64,000 nt of DNA from the NCBI GenBank assembly GCA_028751875.1, contig CM054145.1:44748754-44812753 (forward strand). Reading direction: 5' to 3'. The position numbers were made by a program, and so were the translations under genes. The notes below the pieces were generated by a model. The model had not been told where the DNA came from. It was given only the letters and a program-made list of their open reading frames with translations, and made no database searches. The DNA comes from Rapana venosa. Taxonomy: Eukaryota > Mollusca > Gastropoda > Neogastropoda > Muricidae. Position 1 is the stretch's first letter. Every line of letters begins with the position of its first letter. Shown here in pieces: positions 1-11,755 of this stretch.

Positions 1-509
1 GAAAACTGTGGAAAATATATCAAAATTTTATGGTAGATTTGTTTGTGTTAGTAAGGTCATCTCATCAGTAGTGAAGGGCATGCATTTCAAAAACATGGGA
101 GTTACTGACCCTGTGAAGTATTTTGTCTCAGAAAATGTGTTTGTTGTGGTAAGCAGAATTCAGCTTAGTTGATGAACAAAAGCTTTAACCAACCAACAGA
201 CTTTCTCAACTTGGTGGTTGTTAAATTGGCCAAAAGAAAACTGTTGTCATGTATACTCATGAGTGCACCATTTTTATTTTTATTTTTTGAGTGATAATGT
301 TATAATGAGTGAAGGTTCATGCCACTTTGTGTTTAGCATTAAAAAAGAGCTCCATTGTTGGGTTTTAAATCAACTCTTTTTTTTTAAGTGTTATTGACAT
401 CAATTAAAAGTTTGAAACAAGATTTTGATGCTGTTTTATGTTTTGTTTTTCGTTTTTGATGATGTTTCTTAGCATTGAGGCAGGATTTACTCAAGTATAC
501 ATATTTATC

Positions 510-512
<3 letters not shown>

Positions 513-548
<36 letters not shown>
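513..548. repeat. (CT)n microsatellite
   Basis: An uninterrupted CT dinucleotide run, followed by a short CA-rich stretch. It creates Ser-Leu/Arg-Glu pseudo-frames on the two strands and has no coding meaning. Confidence 0.95.
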
Positions 549-551
<3 letters not shown>

Positions 552-1116
552 ACACACACACACCACATACACACACACACACTTCCCACTCCCTCACACA
601 CACTACTATTGAGACCCAAGATTGATTTTTTTTATGTCATCATTATGCTTTTATCACTTATCAGTATCGGGAGAATTTAAAGACTGGCAATTTTGTGTTT
701 ACATTTGCACTTCACAAGCAATTTGCTGAAAAGAAAATGGCCAAAAATTTCTGCCTGCTTGCAAATAAAATTGAATTGCTAAGTTTGCTGGATGTAACTT
801 TATCATTCTATACTTCAATTTTTTTTAGTAATTCTATCAACTTATCCCACAGCAATATTTCAGGAATTGCCTGTTAAATCAATATTGTGTGTGCATCGTT
901 GTTTTTTTCTTTTAATCTTAGGTGTTATAAACTGATGCTGCTGTGAAGCAATAGGTATGTCATTAAAACAAAAATCACTTTTATGCAGACTTTTTTTTTT
1001 GAATGGGTAGGAAGGTTTGTCTTTTGGTTTAGAATAAATATATTTGCATACATTCATACATAAAATTTATAAGATGCTGTAATAAAAAATATTGAGGCAT
1101 TATAATACAGCATCCT

Positions 1117-1147
<31 letters not shown>

Positions 1148-1157
1148 TCCCTCTCTC

Positions 1158-1193
<36 letters not shown>
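1117..1193. repeat. poly-C then (CT)n
   Basis: About 29 cytosines run directly into an imperfect CT repeat. Similar homopolymer C or G runs recur at 26,160, 29,151, 30,297 and 41,441, so they are a general feature of this genome or its assembly. Confidence 0.95.
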
Positions 1194-1196
<3 letters not shown>

Positions 1197-1926
1197 GTCT
1201 CCCCCATCAACGTCAGCCCCCTTCTATTGGAGTTGTTTAAAAAAAAAAATGATAATAAAATTTTGAAATATAATTCCTTGACCATACATAAAAAGGTGTA
1301 GTAGACATATTGAATTAACTTCTCATCATGTGTCGGGATCAGGATTCTCTACTTCTCTAAGATGGGTGGTGAGGGTGTGGGGGTCAAGGGGTAGAAATGG
1401 AAAGAAGTGCTTTATTTCCCCGACAGTTGAACTGTGTTTCTTGCCTTCTTCTTTGATAATATTTCAACAAGTTATTATTGACTCCATTGATGGAGATGAA
1501 ACCTGTCTTTTTCACTTTCTTTTTTGTTTGGAGTTTGTTTTGTTTTGGTGGTTTTGTTGGGTGGGGGGGTGGGGGGAGTATTCTTTTTTTTAGGGGGGAA
1601 AGGGGGGGGGGCTTTTTTATTTTTTATTGTCGGGTGGATTGTACATAGGACTTCTCAAATCAGGCACTGTGACCTGTCATTCTTTAGGAAAACCATGTTC
1701 ACCTCGTCTCACTATTGGCTGTTGACTTTGGCTTTTATGTGTGAGAACAAATGACGGGAACACTTCAGAGACAAGATAGTGCCATCCTCAAAATGTTGGC
1801 CCTAAAAATATCTTCCCAACAACTACTAAGCCTGTGGGTCTTCAGAATCTGCCATTATGTAAAGTTTGGATGTTTCATGGCAGTGGTTTACTTCCTGTCA
1901 AAATACATCCGAGCCTAAACCAAGCG

Positions 1927-2087
1927 TTAACACTATCCCTACCTTAAGGGAGAGAACCCCACTTTCCCAGTATACATGCACTGTGCACATTTGTATGCTT
2001 CCGTAACCCAGTAGTGGGTGATACAGAGGGAAGGGTTAGTAGATGGTTGGTTACCCTATAGCGGGTTACCCATAGGGAAAAGGTTAA
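1927..2087. mobile_element. Candidate small TTAA-flanked MITE
   Basis: TTAA occurs at both ends (1927-1930 and 2084-2087). The inner ends are imperfect inverted repeats: CACTATCCCTA on the left against CCTTTTCCCTA read back from the right, 8 of 11 matching. A TTAA target duplication with short inverted ends is typical of piggyBac-type non-autonomous elements. The match is short and could be chance. Confidence 0.35.
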
Positions 2088-3904
2088 GATATGAAAAAAG
2101 TACACTTTTTAAAAACATGCATCATTGAGTATGTAGTCTCCGTCTCCAAGTTTTTACTTCTATGCTGGCATCACTCCATAGCATTATTTGAGCACAAAAT
2201 ATAAAAAGAAACACAGAGTTAAACATACATTTTCAGTTCAGGGGTTTGTTTGGGTTTTTTTACTTAAAATTTATCAAGGCTCCACAGAACTGAATGCACC
2301 CTTTCTCATTTTGCTGTCGATCCATCTGAACTGGAGGAAAGAAGAATCAAAATCAGGTAGCATTTATAACGTTACTTCTTGACGCAGATTGTCTCAGTGT
2401 TTGTGCATTTTATTCTTCACATTATTGACTAGTGTTTGGCTTGTCAGTTTAACTCATTGTTTTTGTCTGCTTTTTTGAATGATTTCCTCACAACCTTCAA
2501 ATTTATATCAAGCATTTAACTACATGTCTCGGTCCTGATATGCTGGTCTTTTTCTATTAATTGTTGTGTTTCATTCATGATGTGGGGGGTTTTTTGATTG
2601 AAAAAAAGCATAGCTAATCGATTTATCTAGAAAAGGACTCCCATAATTTCATGTGGATTTGCAGTATGTAATAATATAACAAATATTACTGGTAAATTGT
2701 GGTTCAATATTTTTGTATGTTCTTGAAAATTTAACAACTGTAGAATTTGGCTGTGTGATGAAATAACTGCAAAAGCACCATTGTCTTATATCTTTAAAAT
2801 ATATATATATGTATTGTGGTATGTACATGAATTTCATAGAACCTGTCAATTTTGAGCACTTGTCCTGCATTTGGATATGTTTGGTGGATAGTCTATGAGA
2901 ATGTTCCAGGATTGAGTGATAGATATCTGATCTTCTGTCCAAGTTTAGCGTAGACAATGAGCATTGTGTCTGTCATGGTGTTATTTCCTCAATGCACGTG
3001 ATAAGGGGGGTGAAGCAGATCATTGTTAACTGATGTCTCCTTTGACCCGATCTGTGCATCCCATGCGTGGTATTTTGGAATGGACGTCTTTCTATCTAAT
3101 GTGGCCGCTCTTTCCTGTTTCTTGAACTGGTCATGTACAGATGTGTACAGCAATGCATCACACCAACTCTCAGTGGTTGGCCTCTGTAAAATAAAAAATA
3201 AAATATATATATATATACATCCGTGAGATCTATCTATATATATATATATCTATATATGTATGTATGTGCATCAACGGATGTTCCAAATACCAGAAAATAA
3301 TGATATGATGACACAATCCTACAGACATGTATTATTAATCTGTTGCTTGCTGTGATAACTGCACTCACTAACGGTGTCTAAGCCTGGGAAGTGTCTCTCC
3401 GGTCAGTAGGGGGGAAGGGCATGTGCCTGTCATGAAGCCATGGGCTGAAGGGTCTGGGGATAGGTCAGAGCACTACTGTTACAAGTCTTGGACTCTGTGA
3501 ACATTATTTTACCAGGTGTACTTTGAACCATTGGCCATTTTGTGCGAGAGGAAGCTTTTGACATCAGACTTCTTTGGTTTGGGGGTGGGTTTTTTTGGGT
3601 TTTTTTTAGTAAATTAAGAACTTGAATCGTCGCAACAGTGTGTTTTGTTTGACATTCTGGATAGATAAGTTCATAAATCAGTCAGCAACAAAAAACACAA
3701 AAAAAGGAAGCTGAAGTATTTTATTTTCAGTTTTTCTTTTTTTAACCTGAGGACATGTTGTGCTCACTAACCCACATTTGCAAACAAAACTCAATCCACC
3801 TAGCAAACGGCTGGCTGGTTACAGAACCCAGGGCAACACTGGTGAAGCCTTCAGTGGCATTATAGTGTAGCACCTTCATGTTTCAACAATCCACCAAACA
3901 CTGG

Positions 3905-4115
3905 CATGAATTACAGGGTGTTTAACATATAGGCGTGTTCTTTTACGTGTGTGTATACATGTAAGAGACTCCGGCACTGATAAGCCTGCAGGTAAGTTGA
4001 CCTAGGTGATTGTAAACGATCCCCATGCTTAATTCACTGGGCGCTACCAAGATTCGAACCCTGGACTATGAGAACTAGAAATCTGTCACCATTATGCGTT
4101 CAGCTATAACTGTAA
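3905..4115 (-). mobile_element. tRNA-derived SINE, family A, copy 1
   Basis: Read on the minus strand, the right end carries a B-box-like GGTTCGAATC motif and an A-box-like segment. These are followed by a body shared with 10,550-10,770 and 17,046-17,200: 'gtgaatta...ggggat..tttac' then 'aggtcaactt' and 'cagtgcc'. Three copies with the same body in one window support a real SINE family. There is no coding capacity. Confidence 0.65.
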
Positions 4116-4382
4116 AAGCTGCAAACTGATGAAGCTGTGGATAACCTTACTGTGATCTTCAAATAGTGACATGGATTTCAGTTGTATTTTTGGCAGACCA
4201 TATTAGCCAATGGAAAAAATATCCACATGTCACTCCACTCAGTAAGCAAGTTATTTTTAACAATGAAAGTTTACACCCTGCTACAAAATATAATATTTGC
4301 AAAATGTGACTATCTGACACTACTAGTAGTATTAGTATTACTATAACCACAACAACTATGTCAAATGCTACAACTTCTATTC

Positions 4383-4437
4383 TACTCCTACTTCTACTAC
4401 TACTACTACCACTACTACTACTACTACACTACTACTA

Positions 4438-4483
<46 letters not shown>

Positions 4484-4512
4484 GCTACTACTACTGCTAC
4501 TACTACTGCTAC
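4383..4512. repeat. (CTA)n / (TAC)n microsatellite
   Basis: A long imperfect trinucleotide run that gives poly-Leu, poly-Tyr and poly-Thr pseudo-frames. The open frames across it are rejected as genes. Confidence 0.95.
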
Positions 4513-4647
4513 TTCAAAGAGCCAGTCTGGCTATGGAACTTGGTCATGGAAAAGAAAGGCAAGTCAGTGGATGAAAATGAATGACTTTAAAAACTGCTTA
4601 ACATTTACCTTTATTTCACCAATAACTGCTTCACTCCTTGATTGCTA

Positions 4648-6220
4648 ATGTTGCACTCAAAGAAATCGATTTGTGAATATTTAGCTGGTACTGAAAGATA
4701 ACCAAAAATAGGTAAATAACTGCTGTGTTTAGACTGAACATTTCAACACTCTTTTAATATTCATAGACTTTTTGTGTGTAAAGTTTGATTGTGGGTTTTT
4801 TTTAAATTATTATAATACATATTTCATTACTAATTTTACTTTTTTTCACCTTCATACAAGATCTTCCATGCTTTTTTGTTAGGGGGGGGGGGGGGGCTCC
4901 ATTTTGTCCACATGTTTGTCTTTATTTTTAACAATTATTGAATTACAAGCTGATTATGTATTGTTTGTTTTACTTTCAAGAATGTGTGTGCTTAATTTCA
5001 ATGCTACATCCCATACGGCCCTACAGATGTGAGATAGCATACTAGATTTACTCTAAGCAGAGACTGTAAGCCAGTAATAAAGCCAAAAAAAGGCTCCTGT
5101 CTGGCTAAGAAAATCAATTATCACATAGCCTTCTTTAAACAGACTGTTGGTCAGACATGAAATGCACTGGCCAATGCTCCTATCAGGTAAAGAAATATCT
5201 TCTTCCACTTATGGGTTCCCTTGGTAAGTGATAGGATTCTGTCATGTAAACTGTATAATGCCCTAGTGTTTCTAGGCCAGCTCTGTCAAAGTTACTAGAC
5301 TGGGTGGGGAAAAAAATGTGGGTATGCTGGCGTGTTCTTTTTGTAAGAGAAGCAGAATGGTCCACTGTGTAAATGATGCAGTTGAACTGAGAACCGAGAT
5401 TGTAAACTTGTAAATAACAGTTTTTCTTTTTAAAACTGAATGCATTTTGTAATGTAAAAATAAAATTGTTCAGACACAGCAGTGTTTCAGGTTGAATAAT
5501 TTTTAAAGTAACTCCAAAATGCAAAAAATTCAAAGTTTGTTATGTTGAAATGATTCAACTCAACAACAACAAAATGTATAAACCCAGACAAGAAGTTGAA
5601 TTAAAAGTTTATTGAAAACCACAAGAAATTCAAACTTTGTGATGTTGAAAGTATTTGAGCAAGAATGGTATTAGCCCAGACAAGAATTAGAAATGGGGCT
5701 ATTGCAATCTTTGTGTAGTTGTAGTTACATCTAAAAATAAAATTTTAGAATCTTTGAAATTAATGGCCATGTCATGTCAGACCTTTGAAAATATTTTATT
5801 GTTCCAAACCCTATTTGGTGGAATGAATGTGTCTCACTTCCCAATATGTATTATTTATTTGTTCTGCATTAAACCATCAGAGACTTTGTAATATATACAT
5901 ACAAAATTTAACCTTGCATCAGTAATTACTAAATTGTTAACAACAGTGATTAGAGGATTTTTTTAAAGTACCCCTTTATGTGAATGAGCATCGTAAAATT
6001 GTTGAGCTGATGAATATATTATATATCTATACATATGTGTATTTTTGATGTGGGTTGCAATTTGTTCTGGTTACATATTTCTACACAAAATCCATAATGT
6101 GTGCATATTGTGTGATACTGGCCCAACTAAAGCCTCTGAACCCAGAATAGGAACTGTGTTATTGTATTGCAATACTGAGGTTCGGTGCAACATGGTCACT
6201 TCAGTTGTTATGTTGTATGC

Positions 6221-6261
<41 letters not shown>

Positions 6262-6980
6262 CTCATTTATCATCATTTGTTTTTTTTATGAGTGCACAGT
6301 TTCACTAACTCTTCAATTTAGGATTTTTGTAGATGATGTTTTTTCTTCATCAATGTTGTAAGCTAGCTGTAATTGTTCTTTCTTCTTGTCAAAACATGCA
6401 CGTCATTATTTTTTGTCTTCATTATTTTGATGATCATCATTTTCATCCCCAAACTCTGGTATGTTTTGACAACATCCTCATCATAGTTCATCAGCAAACA
6501 ACGTTCCCCCATGTGGAAATAAAAAATATGAAACCAATCTGACCAAGGCTGGGTTTGTTGTTTTTTTGTTTGTTTGAATGGATGGATGGATGTAGTACAA
6601 GGCTGTCTCTCTCTGTGTCTGTCTGCCTCTCTCTCTCACTCTCTCTCTCTCTCTTTGTCTTTCTCTGTCTCTTCTCTCTCTGTGGTCTCTGTCTTTTCAC
6701 AAATGATACTACTGGACTGGATGTGAAAAAGCAATTTGCTCTCTTCTCTCTCTCTCACGCTCTAGTGGTTCCTTGCTTGGCATTGCAGGCCAGCACGAAG
6801 ACACTCACACAACAGCCACAATCTGAAGGTCAGTGTACATTTGTTGCCATTTTCGGAATTTTCTCGTGCAAAAACATGTCAATTAAAGGGCTCCCGGCTA
6901 CAACACTGCAAAGCGTGTTGTAAGACATGACCTTGTCTTCCTTTAACATTGAAGTAAGCCCACAGACTGATTTGGTCCAT
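4648..6980. other. Non-coding stretch
   Basis: I see no gene here. It contains a G run near 4882, a CT repeat at about 6223-6264 and a CT-rich stretch near 6606-6680. The remainder is AT-rich unique-looking sequence. Confidence 0.5.
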
Positions 6981-7029
6981 TCTCCTGCCTCCCCACACCC
7001 CATGACATTTTTTGTTTAAACCAACAACA

Positions 7030-7165
7030 CACAATTGTTCTCTCCTGTGGTGAAGTTGGAGGCGCTAGGCCTGACTTGTCAGGCGCTTAAATCGGAAGTG
7101 CAATGCACTCTTCGTTCATATGACAGACAACAACAGTTGCTGTCGAAACTTTCAACGAAGAAGAC
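7030..7165 (+). repeat. Interspersed repeat family D, copy 1 (partial)
   Basis: Shares a block with 13,455-13,575 and 14,990-15,130. The common order is a 'tgaagt..ga.gc.ctaggcc/gggcc' segment, 'tgtcaggcgctta', 'gcaatgcac/gcagtgca', 'gacagac...caacag' and then 'ttcaacgaagaagac'. It ends in a GAA-rich tail, as many retrotransposed short elements do. No reading frame is conserved. Confidence 0.65.
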
Positions 7166-7289
7166 TGACAACTGTGATTTCCATCCAGCCCCCTGTCAAT
7201 GATTACTGTACCTTTGGGAGTGTCAATCCTCAAGGCAAAAGAGACAAGCAGAGGAACACAGACCATGCAGGGAAAGAAAAGTGAGGAGA

Positions 7290-7600
7290 TTTCAATTTCC
7301 CGTCAAATTCATTTTTGTCCACCCCGCCAACTATTTAGGCTCTGTAGAAGAGAATAATGGCTCCTGTGTAGCCTACAAGAAGTCAAGGCTAGAGTCGGTA
7401 TGGCCAAGTAAAAAGATGATTCAATTAAACATTTGGAAAGACAAAGCCATACCTAAATATCTCGAAAAAATCATGGTCAAAGCACTGATCTGGCCTGTAT
7501 TGCTGTAAGGGTCAGAAGCCTGGACGCTACGAAAATTGGAAAGAGAATATAACGCAGCCAAAATGGGGTTCTGCAGGTAATTCCTGAGAGTCAAATGTTC
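7290..7600 (+). pseudogene. LINE reverse-transcriptase fragment
   Basis: Translation shows the C-terminal part of a non-LTR reverse transcriptase: a 'YLGSVEENNGSC' block, then 'IWKDKAIPKYL' and 'ALIWPVLL', then 'GSEAWTLRKLERE' after an in-frame stop at about 7506. Such YLGS...GSEAWTL order is usual just downstream of the catalytic palm in RTE/CR1-like elements. The fragment lacks the catalytic domain and has a stop, so it is dead. Confidence 0.75.
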
Positions 7601-7619
7601 AGACATCTATTCATAAATT

Positions 7620-7700
7620 CATTTACTTATTCTTTTATTTTGAGAATAATGGAATAAGCACCCAGGTGCTTTTTGTTTTAAACATCCATGACTTTTCTTT
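7620..7700 (+). repeat. Short interspersed motif family C, copy 1
   Basis: Contains the block 'aatggaataagcac' preceded by 'tattctttta...gag' and followed by 'ggtgctttt'. The same block recurs at about 12,068-12,130 and 61,985-62,035, with unrelated flanks. It may be one end of a longer mobile element. Confidence 0.5.
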
Positions 7701-7845
7701 TAAATGCATTTACACAGGTTTCATGTTAAGACACGATACCCGAAGTGGGAATGTGACTACCTAGATGAAGGGGAGGGGAGCGGTCGCATACACGAAAACC
7801 TCACCATTGGTGAACCTCGGAGCTCTAGCCCAGAAACGATTTTTT
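7700..7845 (+). mobile_element. SINE family B, 3' part
   Basis: Carries the family B tail block: 'gatacccgaagtgg.aatgtg.ctacct', a variable centre, then 'cctcaccattggtgaacctcggagctctagcc'. This is the reverse complement of the block at 16,680-16,780 and matches 46,215-46,325. It ends in an AT-rich tail near 7850. Confidence 0.6.
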
Positions 7846-7892
7846 TTAATCAAGCAAGGAATGCAATGCAACACACACTGCGCGTGCGCGCG

Positions 7893-7894
<2 letters not shown>

Positions 7895-7937
<43 letters not shown>

Positions 7938-7955
7938 GCGCGAGCGCGCGCACAC
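7895..7955. repeat. (CA)n(CG)n alternating purine-pyrimidine tract
   Basis: About 22 nt of CA repeat passes into a CG repeat with a few A interruptions. The whole tract alternates purine and pyrimidine and could adopt left-handed DNA. The open frames through it are artefacts. Confidence 0.9.
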
Positions 7956-7989
7956 ACCCGAAAATACTAACTGAAGACCACCAACAAAC

Positions 7990-9011
7990 ATTTTTGCACG
8001 CACAAACACGTCATGCCCATCATGTCAGACATAACAGCTGGCTATGGTTCTTCCAGGACTTCAGTTGGAGTTCGACAAGGCTGCCCGCTATCCCCCGTTC
8101 TTTTCAACGTGTTCCTGGAGAACATCATGCAGGAGGCCCTCCTTGACTTCAAGACCACAATCACAATAGGAGGAAGGCCAGTCTGCAATCTTCGATTCGC
8201 AGACGATATTGATCTCATGGGCCGCAGTGAAGAAGAACTCCAGGATCTCACCACCAGACTGGAAACATCAGCCAATGCCCACGGTATGGAGATCAGCACG
8301 GAAAAGAGCAAGATCCTAGTGAACAGTACTACACCAACCACTCCCACCAGCATCAAGTGAGTGGCGAGACACTAGAGGAGGTGGAAACTTTCAAGTACCT
8401 TGGAGCAGTCATCACCAAAGAAGGTACGAGCACACAAGAGGTGAAGATCAGACTTGCTGTGGCACTCTCCTCCATGACTAAGCTGGCGAAAGTGTGGAGA
8501 AACCATAACATCAGAACCCACACTAAGGTCAGACTCTACAAGGCACTCGTCACATCCATTGCCTTGTACAGCTGTGAAGCATGGACACTTACTGCCGATC
8601 TAGAACGTCGAATTCAAGCCTTTGAGATGAAGTGCCTCAGGCGGATCCTGAACGTCACCTACAGAGACCGTAAAACCAATGACTACGTCTGGCAGCAGAT
8701 CGAGGCACTGGCTGGCAAACAAGAACCATTGCTAGATACAGTCAAACGGAGGAAACTGAAATGGTTTGGCCACACAACAAGGCATAACAGCCTGTCAAAG
8801 ACAGTCCTGCAGGGAATGGTGGAAGGAGCAAAGAGGCAGGGACGACCACGCAAAAGCTGGATATCCAACATCAAGGAGTGGACCGGCCTCACTGTACCAA
8901 ACCTCCTGAAAGTAGCCCAGGACAGAACCATTTGGCGGTCCACTTGCAGCGTCCGTGCGGGTACCCCAACGGTCGTCCCGACCAAGGGATGAGTGAAGTG
9001 AGTGAGTGAAG
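7990..9011 (+). mobile_element. 5'-truncated non-LTR retrotransposon (RTE-like)
   Basis: Encodes the last ~325 residues of a reverse transcriptase. Visible motifs are 'GVRQGCPLSPVLFN', the catalytic 'RFADDIDLM' at about 8195-8221, 'FKYLGAVITKEG', and 'SCEAWTL'. Near the end come 'KWFGHTTRHNSLSKTVLQG' and 'KRQGRPRKSW'. The frame shifts by one base near 8350-8360, so the protein is broken into two parts (8013-8360 and 8357-8992). The 3' end is a GTGA repeat (GTGAAGTGAGTGAGTGAAG), a tail type seen in RTE-clade elements. The clade call is an inference. It is not expected to be active. Confidence 0.88.
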
Positions 9012-9127
9012 ACGGTAAAGACGACCTGGTTGTTGTTTTTTATCATAGGCAGATGCAGAGTTACCACACTGTTCAAAAAGTTGAATGGAAAAAAATCTGT
9101 AGGGCCAGACAATAACGTGATCAGTTA

Positions 9128-9430
9128 TTTATTTTTGTCATGTTTTAATAATAATAATAATAATAATAATAAATGGAACTTATATAGGGCTATATCTTGC
9201 AAAGACAAATCAAAGCGCATGCATTCAACCTAATCTTACACAGTCATGCAATCAATGATAAATAATCAATAGTTTAAACAACAGGTATTACAAACATGGT
9301 GCGCTGCAGACAAAATCTATGAAATAACAATTCAATAGTCAAATGTTTTTCAAAAGCACACACACACAAACAGATCATATACTTTAGCAGGGTGATAGGA
9401 CATGGGTTAGTGAAGGTGGGATAGTTCTGA
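9128..9430. repeat. (AAT)n-headed interspersed repeat
   Basis: An AAT trinucleotide run (about 9149-9172) joins 'ggaacttatatagggctatatcttgcaaag', a sequence type common at the tails of short interspersed repeats in marine invertebrates. I cannot place the outer boundary, and it may run into the tandem duplication at 9481. Confidence 0.45.
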
Positions 9431-9480
9431 TATGAAACAGGAGGGTTTGAAAGAAATATGTCTTGAGGCAGGATTTAAAA

Positions 9481-9882
9481 GTGTCATAACTAGATTTCTG
9501 GCGAAGAAAGAGAGGGAGGTCATTCCAGGTCGATGGACCCGAAATAGAGAAAGAGCGGCGGCCAACGATGGATTGGTTGAATCTAGGTATTCATAGGCAC
9601 AAGGTATCTGCAGCAGAGTGGAGGGAACATGAAGGAGTGTACAGGTTAAGACATTCACAGAGGTAGGAGGGTGCAGTTGAAGGGAGTGTCATAACTAGGT
9701 TTCTGGCGAAGAAAGAGAGGGAGGTCATTCCAGGTCGATGGACCCGAAATAGAGAAAGAGTGGCGGCCAACGGTGGATTGGTTGAATCTAGGTATTCTAG
9801 GCACAAGGTATCTGCAGCAGAGTGGAGGGAACATGAAGGAGTGTACATGTTAAGACATTCACAGAGGTAGGAGGGTGCAGTT
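9481..9882. repeat. Tandem duplication, 205-bp unit, two copies
   Basis: 'gtgtcataactag.tttctgg' begins at 9481 and again at 9686, and the two units stay aligned to about 9882 with only scattered differences. Unit 1 ends with 'gtgcagttgaaggga'; unit 2 stops after 'gtgcagtt'. No coding function is seen. The open frames on the minus strand simply repeat twice because the DNA does. Confidence 0.9.
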
Positions 9883-10004
9883 TTGTTTTCAGTTATGTTT
9901 TCACTTGTTTGGTTTTGTTTGGGGTTTTTTAAATACTGGAGTCATCCCTTCTATCTTGGGGGGAAAATCCACCATCTGTCCTGCTCCAAAAACAAAAAAG
10001 TTTT

Positions 10005-10550
10005 GAATTAGTTGCAGACCTGTTGCCTTAACATTCACCATAGTTATGAAAAGCTGTGGGCGAATCCTTCTTCAGCACCCCCAGCCACAAGTCAGAGATG
10101 CCTTTGACCAGGGCAGCACTGGTACATCAGTTACTCCTGTTGTAAAATACTCAGACCACACTGCGAGTCTAGATAATTATATCCAACTCAGATACAGTTT
10201 GTTTTGACGAAGTACCAAGGTTCTGTGACTGATTTAAAAATAACTATCTCAATTTAAATGTCAACAAAACCAAAAGAATGCTCATTGATTTTCACAGAAA
10301 TACTTCCCACAGTTCCTGATCTGTTCATTGACGGAACAAAGGGAGAGAGAGAGAGTGCAGCAGTATAAATATCTTGGTACAATTCTGGTTACTAAATTGA
10401 ATTTAAATGCAAACACTGCTTTTATACATAAGAAATGCCAATCAAAGATATACTGCCTCCAAAAACTGTGGTTTCTGAATGTTAAAACAGGTATTCTGTG
10501 CTTATTTTATCATAGTTTTGTAACGCAGTCCTTTCATATGGGTTTTTTGA
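10005..10550 (+). pseudogene. Degenerate LINE reverse-transcriptase remnant
   Basis: Broken frames read 'PVALTFTIVMKSCGRILL', then 'NLNVNKTKRMLIDFHRNT', then 'YKYLGTILVTKLNLNANT' and 'CLFYHSFVTQSF'. This order (PVxLT, LNVxKTK, YKYLGT, fingers to thumb) is that of a CR1/L2/Rex-type reverse transcriptase. Large parts of the palm are missing and the frame breaks several times. A SINE begins directly after it at about 10,550. Confidence 0.7.
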
Positions 10551-10770
10551 TGGAGGCAATAGCCGAGTGGTGAAGACTGTTTGACTTCAGTCCCATGGGT
10601 CCTTGAAGTCATGACTTCGAATCTCGGCAGCATCTGGTGAATTAAAGGTGGGGATTTTTACGATCTCCAGGTCAACTTCAGGTGCAAGATCTGTCAGTGC
10701 CTTATTTCCCTTTAAAAGATCAAATATGCACGTTAAATATCCCGTAATTTATGCCAGCATCTATGTTTGT
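10550..10770 (+). mobile_element. tRNA-derived SINE, family A, copy 2
   Basis: The head shows an A-box-like TAGCCGAGTGG and a B-box-like GACTTCGAATCTC about 50 nt apart, the polymerase III promoter layout of a tRNA gene. Then follow 'cagcatctggtga', 'ggggatttttacgatctcc', 'aggtcaacttcaggtgc' and 'ctgtcagtgcctta'. This is the best-preserved family A copy. It is not a functional tRNA gene: the arms do not pair well and there is no proper acceptor stem. Confidence 0.75.
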
Positions 10771-11340
10771 CCGTCGTGTCCGACGATGACCTCCAAAACA
10801 GCAGAGGAGACAGCTGCTGTTTTGGAAACTGGGCAGAAATTTGATTATAGTGGAGATGCCTTGCCTACAGTACATCCCCACTCTCTCGGCCAAGTGGGCG
10901 TAAGGACAGTCAGCGTTGAAGATGTTCTCCAAAGGCCAACCAGCCCCCAGGGCTGCAGCACATAAGGACTGTGCGAGTCAAGCCTCCTAGTCAGAGAGCC
11001 ATAGTCGATCACTAAAGACTAAGCTGTAAAGTGGAATTCCATGAATGGGAAAGCCTCTGGTCATACAGCCTCTCACTTTGCTGTTGCCCCCAGCGTCAAT
11101 GGTTTAACCAAGAACTGTGATAAAGCCCAGGCGCTGACGGACAGCATCTGGTGAGTTACAGAAACACAAACATACCCAGTATTTACCCCTGAGGTCCGAA
11201 TGCTGCAACCTGAATGTTGGGCAAAGACGGTTGCATGCGCAAAATCTCAGCATTGATGAACTTCCGAAGTTCTAGCCGAGGAACGAAAAAAGCAATACAT
11301 AGAAATATGGGGTTTTACACACGAAAATTATGTATTGACG
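10771..11340. repeat. Unclassified repeat plus SINE B fragment
   Basis: 10,775-11,140 has a GC-richer composition than its surroundings and looks like an older interspersed repeat; no protein similarity is recognised. 11,170-11,285 matches the family B tail block ('cagcattgatgaactt.cgaagttctagcc'). A family A-like 'cagcatctggtgagttac' lies at 11,143, so several fragments are mixed here. Confidence 0.4.

Positions 11341-11343
<3 letters not shown>

Positions 11344-11421
<78 letters not shown>
11344..11421. repeat. (CA)n microsatellite
   Basis: A nearly pure CA run of about 78 nt with one CC interruption. It gives His-Thr repeat pseudo-frames. Confidence 0.95.
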
Positions 11422-11424
<3 letters not shown>

Positions 11425-11755
11425 AGAGAGATGTATCATAAGATTCATATAGAGACAAATGTTTCATCATATTCATGTATCATTTACTGAAAACAAATTG
11501 TTTTACCGAAAACAAATAGTAGAGTTTCAGACGGTTCATGCAAAAACTTTTTTTTAAACCAACAGAGATTTCATCAGTTTTATGGTCTACACGAATTTGT
11601 GTTTATAAGTAAATTATTATTTTGAAGATTCTTGATGGGACACATGTTTCATCATTTTCACGCCCAACATGTGTGTTTTACATTGAAGGGAAGTAATGCC
11701 CAATGTATTTCCGTGCTACAACATTGTGAGCCCTTGTGAGGAAAATCAAAACAAA

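Larger units (their letters stand above)
1..3899. other. Left-edge non-coding stretch
   Basis: I see no supportable exon here. The stretch is AT-rich and holds simple repeats: a CT run at about 513-548, a C run followed by CT at about 1117-1193, G-rich runs near 1561-1612, and TA/TATG-rich DNA near 3200-3265. A small TTAA-flanked element lies at 1927-2087. The open frames through the CT and C runs are artefacts of the repeats. Confidence 0.6.

Noticed and set aside
4358..4648. Poly-Thr and poly-Leu frames
   Set aside because: Reading of the CTA trinucleotide repeat.
9407..9848. Two similar minus-strand frames with a shared 'SLFRVHRPGMTSLSFFARNL' segment
   Set aside because: The similarity comes from the 205-bp tandem duplication; no gene signals.
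10556..10640. Possible tRNA gene
   Set aside because: A and B boxes are present but the arms do not pair and the sequence continues into a repeated SINE body.
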